Shown: positions 10,690 through 21,547, counted from the first letter of the stretch. The stretch is 64,000 bases of DNA from Termitomyces sp. T153 (GCA_018296165.2 JACKQL020000005.1:806001-870000), one strand, 5' to 3'. The notes: generated by a model not told the origin, from the sequence alone. Translations and numbers: made by a program.

Positions 10690-12138
10690 CTAACGGAGGG
10701 GCTCGAAACATCGTAGCCCATTCTTCACCAGGAAAATCTCATACTGGATAATCAGTTCGACTTTGGCAGAAAACAAAAAAAGCAACACACCAAAAAGTTT
10801 AAATTGACATCCAAGACAGGTGCAAACGACTTCGTCCACGAGTTCTCTGAGTTCATCTATCTCTTTAGCTGAACCGCTAGGGCATAAAGGTGCATCCAAA
10901 AAGTGTAGGAAGCTCCGTGGCACATTCGAATTCAAATGCTTAGACCACCTTCCCCTAGCTCGAGCGAGAGGAAGAATATCTTTCATTTGAAGATCCGCCG
11001 TTGAAAACTGTAAACGTGTCAAAGAGGGACAGAGCCAGCCTCCTACTGCCCCAGCACCCTCCGGTGATGCGAGGGCAACGAAGAGGTTAGTTTCTTCGCG
11101 GGATGGAGGTAACTCTGCCGCACGAGCGATGGCGTCGTCATGCAGTCCGAGACATGTCAGATGAGGGAGACGAGCGAGCCAACGGATCAAGAAGGCAACA
11201 TCACTGACTCCGAGGCATTGCGATAGGGTGAGAGAGCGAAGGTGGACGGGAAGAGATTTGGGTTGGCTCCATGCGATGAAAAACGGACTCAATGGTATCA
11301 ACTCAGGTCGGCACGGCCGGTGTAGAAATGGGGGTATCCATGGCGGCTGCTCGGTCGGAATTTGCGAATCTTTGATGACGAGCGTTCGAAGGGACGGAGC
11401 GACAAGCTCGGACAGAATGGTTACTGGATACGTGACACGATTGATTTCCAGACCGGTTAAGTGTGGAAGGGGAAGAGGAAGCTTGAAGTTTTCGGGAAGA
11501 TAGAAATCGGAGGGCTCAACGCCATGCAGGAGGAGGGATGCTATCTGAGGAATTTGGGAAAGATATCTCAGAATTTGCAGCAGTTCTAAAGGGGTGCGGG
11601 GATGAAATTCGAAAGAGGTGATTGATGGTGACAAAAATGGCAATAACCAGCTCTCTGGGAGACCATATGCAGCGAAGTAGCGGAGACGTGGAAATGTGAG
11701 AGGTGCGACTCCTTGAGTATTAAAAAATTCCCAAGCATCAAAGTCCCCCATTTTCCCATTGAACTTAAGCCTGAGTGTTTCCAACATATACAAGTCGATG
11801 CAACGCCTGGGTCTCAGCATCGAAGTCGAAATGTCTGCATCGACCCAGTTGCTCGCGAGGTCCAGGAGCATGCGGAGGCCCTTTTCGTGAGCTGGTTGGG
11901 TGTGACGAATGGTGATAGAAAGGGGGGATTGTTTTGCCATGGATACCTGTCTTGCTAGTTGAGTAGGGTCACTTCTCTTGTCTACAACGACAATTCCCCA
12001 GAGCCGCGGGGTGGTCACCACGATTATGTTCCAAGTGCGGCATACAAGGCGAAATCGAGGAAGAAAATGAATACCCCAGGTATAGATCACAATTTCGAAT
12101 ATCGTGATCAAGATTTCGTGAGGTATCGAATCAAGCAT
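10690..12138 (-). CDS. F-box protein with LRR-like C-terminus
   Basis: Predicted substrate receptor of an SCF ubiquitin ligase. It is a single open frame of 482 residues. The N-terminus is an F-box: LDSIPHEILITIFEIV, then RLVCRTWNIIVVTTPRLW. The rest is leucine-rich with irregular LRR-like strands (PHLTGLEINRVTYP, LRSLTLSQCLGVSDVAFL), as in the large Agaricomycete F-box families. The last 50 codons may hold an unspliced intron (a gtttgc...ccaaag stretch at about 10760-10825), so the true C-terminus could differ. The start ATG is immediately before the F-box. The substrate is unknown. Confidence 0.82.
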   Translation of the reverse strand: MLDSIPHEILITIFEIVIYTWGIHFLPRFRLVCRTWNIIVVTTPRLWGIVVVDKRSDPTQLARQVSMAKQSPLSITIRHTQPAHEKGLRMLLDLASNWVDADISTSMLRPRRCIDLYMLETLRLKFNGKMGDFDAWEFFNTQGVAPLTFPRLRYFAAYGLPESWLLPFLSPSITSFEFHPRTPLELLQILRYLSQIPQIASLLLHGVEPSDFYLPENFKLPLPLPHLTGLEINRVTYPVTILSELVAPSLRTLVIKDSQIPTEQPPWIPPFLHRPCRPELIPLSPFFIAWSQPKSLPVHLRSLTLSQCLGVSDVAFLIRWLARLPHLTCLGLHDDAIARAAELPPSREETNLFVALASPEGAGAVGGWLCPSLTRLQFSTADLQMKDILPLARARGRWSKHLNSNVPRSFLHFLDAPLCPSGSAKEIDELRELVDEVVCTCLGCQFKLFGVLLFLFSAKVELIIQYEIFLVKNGLRCFEPLR

Positions 12139-12665
12139 GGTAGTGGGATCGAGATCGAAAGGGCTAGGAACTAGGCCGTGTCGTTTGACTGTTCATCAAG
12201 CTGGATGTGTATTTTATATTGACGGAGAAGGACCGGGCCCGATGGGCAGTCAATTTCTCTGCCGCTGCCGGAGGTACCGAGCGAAAGATTGTCATAGATT
12301 CGTGTCCGAGTTTTCAACCATACATCATGTTTCGAGTCACACGAGCATAAGGTCACTACTGTAGGAAACACAGTGTTGGAATCTGTTCACCTCTGATAGT
12401 AGAAGAGACTGTCGAGGAGAGACAACCATTCCATGGATACTGAGGCCTGAGGCCATTTAACGAGATTCGTCGTTCAGACTTTCGAGAGTCGAGAGGAGAC
12501 GATGGATGGATGGATGGATCTCTGTTTAACGCCGTCAAGCCACGAACCGGAGCTATGTAGCTAAGTAAGGTATTTGTATGTTATACGTAGTATGTAAGCG
12601 ACTGATCCGGGCTTTGCCTAGTGTTAGTTTCGCTAATAGAGGAGACGAGATAGTTACCAGAGTCG
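12139..12665. other. intergenic, promoter side of the F-box gene
   Basis: Upstream region of the minus-strand F-box gene, up to the left border of the Ngaro-type element. It contains a short GATG microsatellite near 12501-12516. No gene supported. Confidence 0.4.
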
Positions 12666-12953
12666 ATGGTTCGGGCAAGAGTGTGATGGGGTTGCCCGTG
12701 GTTAATTCGGGCGAAGACCTTTCACTCGTCACACTCGCATATACGGCCCTGGTCACCGGCCACTGGCCACCCCTTTTCCTTTGTCTCATTGTTCTTCCTC
12801 GTATATTAGAACCTGCGGGCGCTTCGTGTAACCTCCGTCGTCTCACACTGCGCTCGCAGGTAAGTTCCCCGTTTACATATTATTCTTACTCGTCTCACAC
12901 TGCGCTCGCAGCGCCGTCGCATAGTTACTCTTCGCGTCACGCGTTCTTATCTC
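12666..12953 (+). repeat. A1 split direct repeat of the Ngaro-type element
   Basis: It begins atggttcgggcaagag and ends gcgttcttatctc. It matches A2 over 288 bp with 15 single-base differences and no gap. A1 has the CpG at every one of the 15 sites. Internally it carries two copies of tctcacactgcgctcgcag, 54 bp apart. Confidence 0.9.
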
Positions 12954-12985
12954 GATCTAATCTATCGGCACGCGCTCGATCGCGC

Positions 12986-13888
12986 ATGCCCCCACAAACG
13001 CTCAGAACTTCAGACGGACGTTTCGCAGGAGCCTCTCCTAGTCCCCCAGTCGACACAATGCCTCCAGTTGACGCCTCGATCTCGGAAGAACTGAGCACGC
13101 TGCGCGAATCTCAGGCAGAACTCCGATCCTTGATGCAGGATCTCATGTCTAGATTACACGCGTCTCCCGCGGCCTCCCCGCCACCGGCTGCTGCACCCTC
13201 GGAGGCAAGCACATTTGTACCGCCAATCCCCGGCGCCGGAATCAACGGTGCGTCCTCCGCTGCTTCCCTCTCCCTTCACACCCATTTTCCTGACGTCGAC
13301 ACGGCGGTCATCGCGGCTATCATCACCCACGAATTCAAAGCCTCGGATCTGCACAAACTCGACCCCACAAACCGGGACAAAGAGACGGCCTACACTTTCA
13401 ACGGTTTGACCAACCAGTTTGAGGTCAGCAACCGAGTGGCCAGGGAGTACAAGACCCCCTTTTCCGTGATCATCCCCCTCCAATCTTACTTCGACATCCT
13501 GTCTTTCCACATCAGCAACGCGTCTGCTACGAGCACGTTCTTTCAGTATATGGCTCACCTCATTAAACTCATTGCCGAGTACGAATGGTCAGCAGTGTAT
13601 GACTACCACGCGGTCTTCTTCAACCATTGTCGCGCAGAGATGGCAGCGGGTGATTTCTCTCAATGGGGGAAGCGTGACAATGACCTCCTGTCAGAACATG
13701 TCTATGTGCACAGGAAACCCGTGCCTTCCAAGCATCCTAAAGCTCACAAACTGATGTCAAACCCTGGCGAAGCGTGCAGGAAGTTTAACGACAGGCGCTG
13801 CACAACCAGCCCTTGTCCCTGGGGCTGCCTGCACTCTTGTGCCATGTGTGGCAAGCTCGACCACGGGAAACACCAGCACAAAGATTAG
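12986..13888 (+). CDS. gag-like protein of the Ngaro-type element
   Basis: A 300-residue frame from the ATG at 12986 to the TAG ending at 13888. The N-terminal third is Pro/Ser/Ala-rich with a short coiled-coil-like stretch (SEELSTLRESQAELRSL). The C-terminus has a cysteine/histidine cluster (CRKFNDRRC, CPWGC, CAMCGKLDHGKHQH) that is probably a zinc-binding nucleic-acid motif. It likely packages element RNA. The frame is open further upstream to 12578, but that part is A1 repeat, so I take the first ATG beyond it. The base composition is much richer in CpG than the downstream ORFs. The frame is intact. Confidence 0.75.
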   Translation: MPPQTLRTSDGRFAGASPSPPVDTMPPVDASISEELSTLRESQAELRSLMQDLMSRLHASPAASPPPAAAPSEASTFVPPIPGAGINGASSAASLSLHTHFPDVDTAVIAAIITHEFKASDLHKLDPTNRDKETAYTFNGLTNQFEVSNRVAREYKTPFSVIIPLQSYFDILSFHISNASATSTFFQYMAHLIKLIAEYEWSAVYDYHAVFFNHCRAEMAAGDFSQWGKRDNDLLSEHVYVHRKPVPSKHPKAHKLMSNPGEACRKFNDRRCTTSPCPWGCLHSCAMCGKLDHGKHQHKD

Positions 13889-13945
13889 CTGGATGGGCAG
13901 GTGAGTCATTGCTCCCATTCCATTGTGTCTTGCCCAAACCCCTCC

Positions 13946-15620
13946 ATGGGCGCTTTATCTTCGTCACCCAGCTTTACATCACTGGTACCACTTGCTCCTG
14001 ACCTCCCACTCCCTCCATTACATCCCAACACTTCTCCTCATGCTAACACCCCCCTACTTGACATCTCGCACCTTCCCTGTGTCCACTCATCCCTTAATGA
14101 GCAGGCATGGTCTCATTACCTATGCGATTACCCAGACCCAACCCTTGTACGTATAATATCTCAAATAATACAAGTTGGTGCCAACATTGGCTTCACAGGT
14201 GATTGGTCTGTAAGCTACAATGGCGTCAATCTCAAGTCCGCCCTCTCTGCCCCTTCTACCATTGACTCCATATCGAAAGACATTGCTACACAAGTCAACC
14301 ATGGGCAAACACAAGGTCCATACATGTCACCTCCTTTTGACAACTTCTGCGCATCACCCATTGGGGCAGTCACCCACAAACATTTGACCAAAATCCACCA
14401 CATCCACCATCTTTTGTGGCCCAAGGGAAGCTCCGTAAACAACGGAATTGCTGATTCCGAGGCCTCAATCATGTACAACATGATTGATTGTGCAATCGAT
14501 GACCTGATAGCATTGGGCCCAGGATCTCTCATGCTCAAACTTGACTTAGAATCCGCTTTCCGTCACATCCCAGTCCGGCAGCAGGACTGGCCTCTCCTCA
14601 GCTTTGAATGGCTAGGGAGGTACTACCACAACCTTGTACTCGTGTTTGGTGCCTGTTCAGCCCCATACATTTTCAATCTCTTTGCGGAAGCCTTGCACTG
14701 GATCCTCCAGCACAATGTCCCTGCCTGCATCCGCCACTACCTCAACGACTTCCTTAGCATATTCATGCCAGAGACACCAGCTTTGCTCGTTCACTCTTTT
14801 CTCAACTGGGCACTTGATCTCAGGTCTCAGCTCAGTCTCAGCTTCCAACCCTCAAAAATCATTGGTCCAGACACCAAGATAGAATTCCTAGGCCTTGAGC
14901 TCAACTCAATAGCCATGGAGGTTCATCTGCCACCAGAAAAGCTTGATTATCTACTGAGCCTGATATCTGACTGGAGCATGCGCAAGCGTTGCACATGCCA
15001 CGACCTCAATGAGCTGACTGGCTTCCTGCAATTCACCTCGCAGGTAATCCCCATGTCCCATGCCTTCCTCCGTGGCCTCTACAATTTCACTGCATCATTT
15101 CCCTCTGGGCCTTTTGTTTCCTGCCACATAGCCCAGGCTGCATGCAATGACATCAGCTGGTGGCACTCAGTGGCCCCACACTGGAATGGCGTCCGCTTCA
15201 TCTCGCCAGCACAACATTGCATCAATGTCTTTACAGACACCAGCAGAGCCAAGGGTCTAGGCAGTCATCTTGGCACTGAATGGTTCTTGGCATGCTGCCC
15301 TCACCACCTTTGCAGCGCACATATCCAGGTCAAGGAAATGTTCACAGTGGTCCATGCCATCCTCTGTTGGGGTGAGTCTTTCACAGGCTGCCACATTGTC
15401 TTTCACGTCGACAACAAGGCCATTTTTCATGCAATCCGCAACAAGTCAATACGCTTGCTGCCAATGATGAAGCTCATCAAGCACATGATAGCCCTGGCCT
15501 GCTGTCTTGATTTCTCCTTCTCTTCTGAGTGGCTTTCTTCTACTGAGAATTCAATCGCTGATGCTGCTTCCCCTTTTTCTTATTCTCACATGTCCACTAT
15601 CGCGCCTTGGCTCAATCAGA
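13946..15620 (+). pseudogene. reverse transcriptase - RNase H of the Ngaro-type element
   Basis: An open frame downstream of gag, first ATG at 13946 (the frame is open from 13889). The reverse transcriptase core reads KLDLESAFRHIPV (first catalytic Asp present), FGACSAPYIFNLF, then HYLNDFLSIF where the family has Y-x-D-D. The first Asp of the pair is Asn (AAC), which should abolish polymerisation. The RNase H-like part follows: VFTDTSRAKGLGSHL, IQVKEMFTVVHAI, FHVDNKAIFHAI. The frame stays open to 16252, but beyond about 15600 the conserved protein continues in the next frame as the recombinase. I infer a dead enzyme from the motif change; reading the change as C-GAC to C-AAC is also inference. 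Confidence 0.75.
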
Positions 15621-16698
15621 AACCCACCTCAAAGCGCCTCCGGCTTGGTGGTACAAGCAAAACTGCCATCACCCCAAAACCGTCACTTTCTACTTATGGC
15701 ATGGGCTTGCTGCCAGCACAAGGAGAACTTATTCCACCAGTTGACGCCAGTACATCCTTCACACCCAACTCAATGGCCTTTACAACCCTGACAGCTCAAT
15801 CCTCCCAGCCTCTCAGCGCACCATCCTCTCCTGGGTTGCGAGCCTTGGCCCACAAATTCAACCCAAGACCATCAAGGCCTATCTGGCCTTGGTACGCTCT
15901 CTCCATGTCAACACTGACCTCCCCTTCACCACAATGGAGTCCCCCCTTGTCCAACGTCTACTCCAGGGCATCAAGCGTTTTCACAGCAAACGGGACTGTC
16001 GCCCAGTCCAGCCTATCACCCTCCCCATCCTCACCACCCTACTCACCCACCTCAGGCCAGGAATCACTCCTGGCCACACTGCCATCTACGCTGCTTGCTG
16101 TGTCACCTACTCAGGCCTCCTTCACAGTGGGGAATTCACCATCAGCAAAGGGGGTAAGTTTAGTGCAAGCCTCCACCTCTCTCAGAGTGCCATCCAGTTC
16201 CTGCCCGACTTCACCAGTGCCACACATGTCCAGCTCACCCTCCCAGCCTTGAAAACCGACCCCTTTTGTAAAGGCATCACCATCACAATGGCAGCAGCCC
16301 ATGGCTGCCCATCTTGCCCTGTCACAGCACTCAAAGCAATGTATGCTGAACTCCCCTGCAACGGCAATGCCCCTCTATTCAAGCAGCCCGGTGGCAGCGC
16401 GCTATCCTACACATGCTTTGTCACCACCATTCAAGATGCACTCTCAGTGGTGGGAATCAACCCTGCCCCCTTTGCAGGTCACAGCTTTCGACATGGTGCC
16501 ACCTCTGCCGCAGTGGCCGCAGGATACTTGGACTATGAAATTCAGCTCCTTGGCAGGTGGCATAGCGACTCTTACAAACTCTACATCGAAAACAACCCTG
16601 CTTGTATTCTTCACCTCTCTTCTCTCCTTCACATGGCCCATACTCACTTAGCCCCTTTCAAGCCTCCAGCTCTGTGGGACTACACTGCCTTGGCTTGA
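15605..16698 (+). pseudogene. tyrosine recombinase of the Ngaro-type element, inactivated
   Basis: DNA strand-exchange enzyme that would insert the circular cDNA. The conserved frame begins near 15605 (APPAWWYKQNCHHPKTVTFY, then LWHGLAASTRRTYSTS). It is broken by TGA at 15742-15744, then runs open to the TGA ending at 16698. The His-x-x-Arg box HSFRHGATSAAVAAGY is intact and is followed by LGRWHSDSYKLYIE with the candidate nucleophile Tyr. The upstream Arg box reads YSGLLHSGEFT, where related enzymes have Arg before SGE; here it is His (CAC). It partly overlaps the RNase H frame, as in other Ngaro elements. The stop and Arg loss both fit CpG transitions. Confidence 0.75.
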
Positions 16699-16905
16699 GT
16701 TTCGGCCCCTCTCCTTCCCAAGAGAGGAAAAACCGATTCTCGAGAACTAGTTTAGGACTCAAGAAATCGCACTATTTCTTTCCCGCAGAAATCACACACT
16801 AGATTGCATCAAGTCTCTTTCATCATCAGATTCCTTTCATCCCTCTCGCCTCACTCCAATGCCTCATCTCTCACCCACTTCCATCCTTGGCAGCCTCAAA
16901 TTAAT
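16694..16905 (+). repeat. B1 split direct repeat
   Basis: It begins cttgagtttcggcccc and ends cctcaaattaat, abutting A2 with a two-base overlap. It differs from B2 at three positions only. B1 has CpA or TpG where B2 has CpG. Confidence 0.9.
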
Positions 16906-17191
16906 GGTTCGGGCAAGAGTGTGATGGGGTTGCCCATGGTTAATTCAGGTGAAGACCTTTCACTCATCACACTCGCATATACGGCCCTGGTCACCAGCCA
17001 CTGGCCACCCCTTTTCCTTTGTCTCATTGTTCTTCCTTGTATATTAGAACCTGCGGGCGCTTCATGTAACCTCCATCATCTCACACTGCACTTGCAGGTA
17101 AGTTCCCCATTTACATATTATTCTTACTTGTCTCACACTGCGCTCGCAGCGCCGTTGCATAGTTACTCTTCGCGTCATGCGTTCTTATCTC
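16904..17191 (+). repeat. A2 split direct repeat, CpG-decayed
   Basis: Internal copy of A1. All 15 differences from A1 are CpG in A1 and TpG or CpA here. No other substitution and no indel was found. Confidence 0.9.
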
Positions 17192-17267
17192 CCACCCACC
17201 ATCCCTACTCATTACATTCACTCTACCAAAGTAATTATTGCACTACTCCCTAGTCCCTTGTAGTTAC

Positions 17268-17479
17268 CTTGAGTTTCGGCCCCTCTCCTTCCCAAGAGAG
17301 GAAAAACCGATTCTCGAGAACTAGTTTAGGACTCAAGAAATCGCACTATTTCTTTCCCGCAGAAATCACACACTAGATTGCATCAAGTCTCTTTCATCAT
17401 CAGATTCCTTTCATCCCTCTCGCCTCACTCCAATGCCTCATCTCTCACCCGCTTCCATCCTCGGCAGCCTCGAATTAAT
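17268..17479 (+). repeat. B2 split direct repeat, right end of the element
   Basis: Copy of B1 forming the right terminus. It ends cctcgaattaat and is followed by host sequence cacatttg. A 76-bp pyrimidine-rich stretch (17192-17267) separates it from A2. Confidence 0.88.
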
Positions 17480-17792
17480 CACATTTGTGTTAGATAAGAT
17501 TAAGATCTGACCACGTGATATCAAATCTGCGCAATGGGGTTGCGACCTTCATCACGATACAATTTCACTATTTACAGCACAAGCTTACGATTTTGTGATC
17601 ATTCTGAACACCACGTTGTCTGCATGAGCTAACTGTTGAAGCTTCTGCCTGCTCGGCTACATCACTGAGAACATCTTATTTCCAGTAAGCAGGGGCTTGT
17701 CTGGCACGGTTCAGAACCGTCTTTTCCGCCACAAATCGGTCACATGGAAAAATTGTAAATACAGCGTATCCCACATCAAGGTCGAAGTCATA
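17480..17792 (+). promoter_or_regulatory. likely promoter region of the GPHR gene, next to the retroelement
   Basis: 313 bp lie between the end of B2 and the GPHR start codon. It contains a ccacgtgat E-box-like site near 17510. No TATA box is obvious. The element must have landed within or just upstream of the promoter. Confidence 0.35.
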
Positions 17793-19736
17793 ATGAACAT
17801 GATAATTCTCGAATCCACATTTCTAGTTGCGCTGCGGTGAGTTTCTAAGCTTTTACAAAGCCTGCTCTGCTCATTACGATGGTTCTCTAGCATCCCTCTA
17901 TTTCTGAGTTGCAGAAAATATCTTCTTCGGAGCCTCTATTCCGACTTGCGTAACCTCTCTTCGGATCCCGCGTCAGAAGTCACACCGCCAACCACGCCAA
18001 GTACTGCGCAGGATATTGGGATAGAGCTCAATGCGCTCCCACCGCCAGTGTCACAGGGCAGATCTGACAAAACTACGCCATACTTGGAATCGAAATCTTT
18101 CCACTCCACAGTCGCCCGCAGTGTTTTCTCAATCATGTTCGCGGAGAGCAGTATGATGTTTTTCGTACTGATGCTGCAAGGTCTCAACATCTTTTTGCCC
18201 TCGTTCGTAATCTCTTGTTGACATACTGGAATTTTCTCACACTTCCATGATTATAGGACTCGTCAGCTAAGTTGGCGATTCTCACTGATATTCATCATAT
18301 CAATTATCCTTGTCGTCGTACCTCTCGCCGTAAGTTTTCTAATTGCTGTCGGATCCAAGTCCGCATCTGCCAAACGTGCGTTGAATCGACATATATCAAT
18401 AATTGTGCTGACTCCTTCTTCTCCTCTCTAGGCAGTTCATTTCTGCTCGGCCCCAGGATTCTTTTCAGCCTTATACCCGTTGGGCTATACTTATTCGTAC
18501 TCTCCAAGATTCCCCTTCCAAGTGCCCTAGCCACATCAGACAGCTTCACTTCATCTCTCGCACGCCTCATTGTTGTTGGAACTGTCATACTTGGTTTGCT
18601 TTCAGGCTTTGGAGCCGTAAACCACTCTTGGACTTACCTTCCCCGTTTTAAACAGTAATTGACTCCTTGAAACACCATGTTTATTACTTACATGTTTATA
18701 TTTTCAGGGGCGAGCCGACAGATAAGGATATTGCGGTGGCCGAACATACACTCCATAGTGTGCGAAACGACCTTCACGATAGGCGGGCCCTCGCACAACA
18801 ACGGGCGAACGCGTCAGACGCCAACTCGAGTTGGATTTCTCGCATGATTAATTTTCGTGGAGATGATCGTACGTGTCTCAAACTTGCGTGTTCTTTTCTG
18901 TATTGACAATGCAATCTGAATGATATAGTAACTCAGGAATTACGCGGACTAGAGGCACTTGAATACCACATGAGTACGAACGTCGAGTCACTACGGGTGC
19001 GTAAGCAAGCTGCGATCTACTCTCGGACACTCCGTGGTAGAATGATCAACTTTGGCGGTCTGTTCTTTGCGATATACTGTATCGTCCGCATACTCAGCGT
19101 AAGTTTCTTATTCTGTAATCTGGCCCTCACGAGCTTAATCGACGTTCTTCAGTGTCTCATCCATGTCATCGATCCTCTCCCACGCGAGTCCTCGCGCTCA
19201 CAGACCGACCTAATCGCTGACATGCTCGTCAATGTCTTGACGTTTGTGACACACCCCGACAGTGCTGCTATTACATCGTTGGCACGCCAGCTCAGTCTCG
19301 CGCTCGTGGGGCTTATCATTCTTACGAGCGTCCGTAGAGTGTTGAGGGGTGCCACTAGGGTTTGTATCCAGAGCTCTTTTGTTTTTGCTGTCTCACACGC
19401 TTGTCCAGGCCCTTCGCGTAACGAGCAGGAACCTCGGTGCATCACTCATGATGCTCCTCCTCGCCCAGCTCATGGTATGCACACCAGTCACTCACTCATG
19501 GAACTTCATCCTTTAATTACAGTCTGTCATTCAAACAGGGCATCTACCTCCTGTCCACGATTGTGCAGTTGCGCAACTCGTTCCCGCCCGCACCCGATGC
19601 AGAAGTTAACCTTTTCTCCACTATCCCGCAGTTTGAGGTGTTCGGCGCTGTGTTTGACTGGTCTGTCCTCATTGCCGCTGGTGCCTCCGCATTCGTGAGA
19701 TGGGGAAGTGAGAAAGTCAGTGGATTAACGGAGTGA
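17793..19736 (+). CDS. Golgi pH regulator (GPHR/GPR89-like) membrane protein
   Basis: Multi-pass membrane protein of the GPHR family, known elsewhere as an anion channel or acid-base regulator of the Golgi and, in plants, a GTP-binding receptor-like protein. The exons I can place read MNMIILESTFLVALR, a Ser/Pro-rich loop, SIMFAESSMMFFVLMLQGLN joined to STRQLSWRFSLIFII, the family hallmark LLSGFGAVNHSWTYLP, and the coiled loop to RGLEALEYHM. They continue through FGGLFFAIYCIVRILS, LALVGLIILTSVRRVLRG, LMMLLLAQLMGIYLLSTIV and the C-terminal FDWSVLIAAGASAFVRW, ending at TGA 19734-19736. About nine introns of 50-75 bp, one with a gttcgt donor. The order and hallmark motifs match the whole family, so it is probably functional. 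It converges on EF1B-gamma with 216 bp between. Confidence 0.85.
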
Positions 19737-19952
19737 CATGGTCAATAGAGTAATATATACATTATTTGCAGTTAACGTCTTGCATCGCTTCATAAGACGA
19801 ATTTGCATTACGCCAAACGGTCATTACTTTCAAGACGTCCAGTATAATGGAAATTCAACGTTTTCTTTATAATTCTTTATATCGGTCTTTCAACGACATA
19901 AAAAGCTGGGTAATACAACAACCAAGGGAAAGGTGTGAGTGTAGGTGGTAGG

Positions 19953-21547
19953 TTACAAGTCATCCCAATGAATGCGGAAACAGGCGTTGACGAACTACGT
20001 TTACTTGAACTGGACACACGATTTAATGTATGATCTATATGCAGATAAGAAACCAAAACACTTACGTTCTTGCCATCAGCCCACTTCTTTCCATCGATCT
20101 CCAGATCCCAAGCGAGGGCAGCCTCGAAGAACGCCTTGTCCTCCTCATTGGAAAGGTCGAGCTTCTTGTACGAGTACGACTCCCAATCAGGAGCAACCTC
20201 GACGACGGGTTGGGCGTCCAGGCCGCGGAGGATGAGGGCACCAGTGATGACGGAGTTGTTGGCTACACCAAGGACACCAATAGATCCGAAAAGGTACTTG
20301 CGTGAAGCCTCGAGGCGGTTAAAGAAACCACCAATCTGGTTCGAGGACATGAAGGTCTGGGTGAGTTCTTCGTTGTACTTGAAGTCGACCCGCCAGACAG
20401 AGAATCCTGCAGCATCGAAGCTGGGATCGGGTGTGAGATATGAGGAACAGAGAAGATGGAGTTCACATCCACGTACTTCTTGTAGAACCACTCGAGAGAG
20501 CCTCCGGCACCGCGAGTGTCGTTGTTGGAGTACTGGCGCTTCCAGTCCTCGAGGTTGAACGCGGACTTGGGCAGGTCATCGAGGGGGTTCTTCACTTTAG
20601 GCTCGGCGGGGACATCGGGCTCTTCCTCATCAACTTCCTTCTCTTTGGGTTTCTTCTCTGCTTTAGGTGCAGGCGCAGCAGCAGGCTTGGGCTCCTTCTT
20701 CTCCTTAGGGGAAGGGACGTATTGGAGAGCCTTCTCGACATACTTGACGGGGCCGAAAATGTCTTTGATCTGGGGCTGGTTAGCAACGGTCTCGAGGTGG
20801 CGGGCAAGGTGGGTGATCTCAGAGCGGACGGAAACATCGACGGTGACTTCACTTGCGCGAAGGAGAATACCAGCGATGTAGACGTCAGCGAGGGTTATGC
20901 GTTCGCCGACGAAGAAGGTACGGGTGGCAAGGTGGGCGTTGAGGGTCTTGAGCGCGCGCAATTGGCGTTCAGCGAAGACAGTATGGATCTGAAAAAACCA
21001 TTCATTGTCAAAATCATGGATGATCAGGTCGATGTGAACACGTACGGGCTTGTTGTAAGGGACAATGGCACCGGAAACCAAACCGCGAATTAGTGAGGTG
21101 TAAGTATCAACCTCGAGTTCAGCAAGATGAATCCATTGGTCAATGAGAGCAGCACTCTTGGAATCAGAACCAAGAAGTCCTGCGTTGGGAGCGAGTCCAG
21201 CAACTAGGAAAATTGGTATCAGGTTTATAACATCGATCGATAAGATAAAAAGGATGGTCTCACCGTAGCGAGCGATAGGGACACTCTCGAAGATCCTGAA
21301 GCCATCGGCCGTCTCCAGAGCAGGAACCTTTCCATGAGGGAATTTTGCGAGGAATTCTGGCTTCTTGTTGTCGACGAAGTGCTCGTACTGGGCAGGAAGC
21401 TCGAGCGGCACACCACCGATAGCACCAACGGCGCGAATCTAACAGATCGACCAGACATTTAACAAAGCAAATTCAAAAAAGCGAGGATATTACACATACG
21501 ACTTTTCCAGAGGCCTGAGCGGGGGTAGTCCAGAGAGTGTTAGACAT
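19953..21547 (-). CDS. elongation factor 1B subunit gamma
   Basis: Gamma subunit of the eEF1B nucleotide-exchange complex that recharges eEF1A during translation; it is cytosolic. It starts MSNTLWTTPAQASGKV at 21547. The N-terminal GST-like domain (GGVPLELPAQYEHF, FPHGKVPALETADGF, ESVPIARY) is followed by a GST C-domain (FFVGERITLADVYIAGIL). A Lys/Glu/Pro/Ala linker comes next (residues about 215-260), then the conserved EF1G domain (NPLDDLPKSAFNLEDWKRQY, NQIGGFFNRLEASRKYLFGS). The last exon reads FVNACFRIHWDDL and stop at 19953-19955. At least six short introns. Length and domain order are normal for the family. The gene is CpG-rich and codon-biased, as expected for a highly expressed housekeeping gene. 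Confidence 0.93.

Larger units (their letters stand above)
12666..17479 (+). mobile_element. Ngaro-type tyrosine-recombinase retrotransposon, near-complete
   Basis: The element is 4.8 kb with split direct repeats in the order A1 - ORFs - B1 - A2 - B2. A1 is 12666-12953, B1 is 16694-16905, A2 is 16904-17191 and B2 is 17268-17479. A copies are both 288 bp and B copies both 212 bp. This layout is diagnostic of Ngaro/PAT-like DIRS-order elements, which integrate with a tyrosine recombinase and make no target duplication. The interior encodes a gag-like protein, reverse transcriptase plus RNase H, and a tyrosine recombinase, all on +. No integrase or aspartic protease was seen. It sits between the minus-strand F-box gene and the + strand GPHR gene, in the promoter side of both. 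Catalytic residues are damaged, so it is probably dead. Confidence 0.88.

Noticed and set aside
15620..16252. Continuation of the RT/RNase H frame past the RNase H domain as a C-terminal extension
   Set aside because: The translated residues are Ser/Pro-rich noise, while the overlapping frame encodes the conserved tyrosine recombinase.
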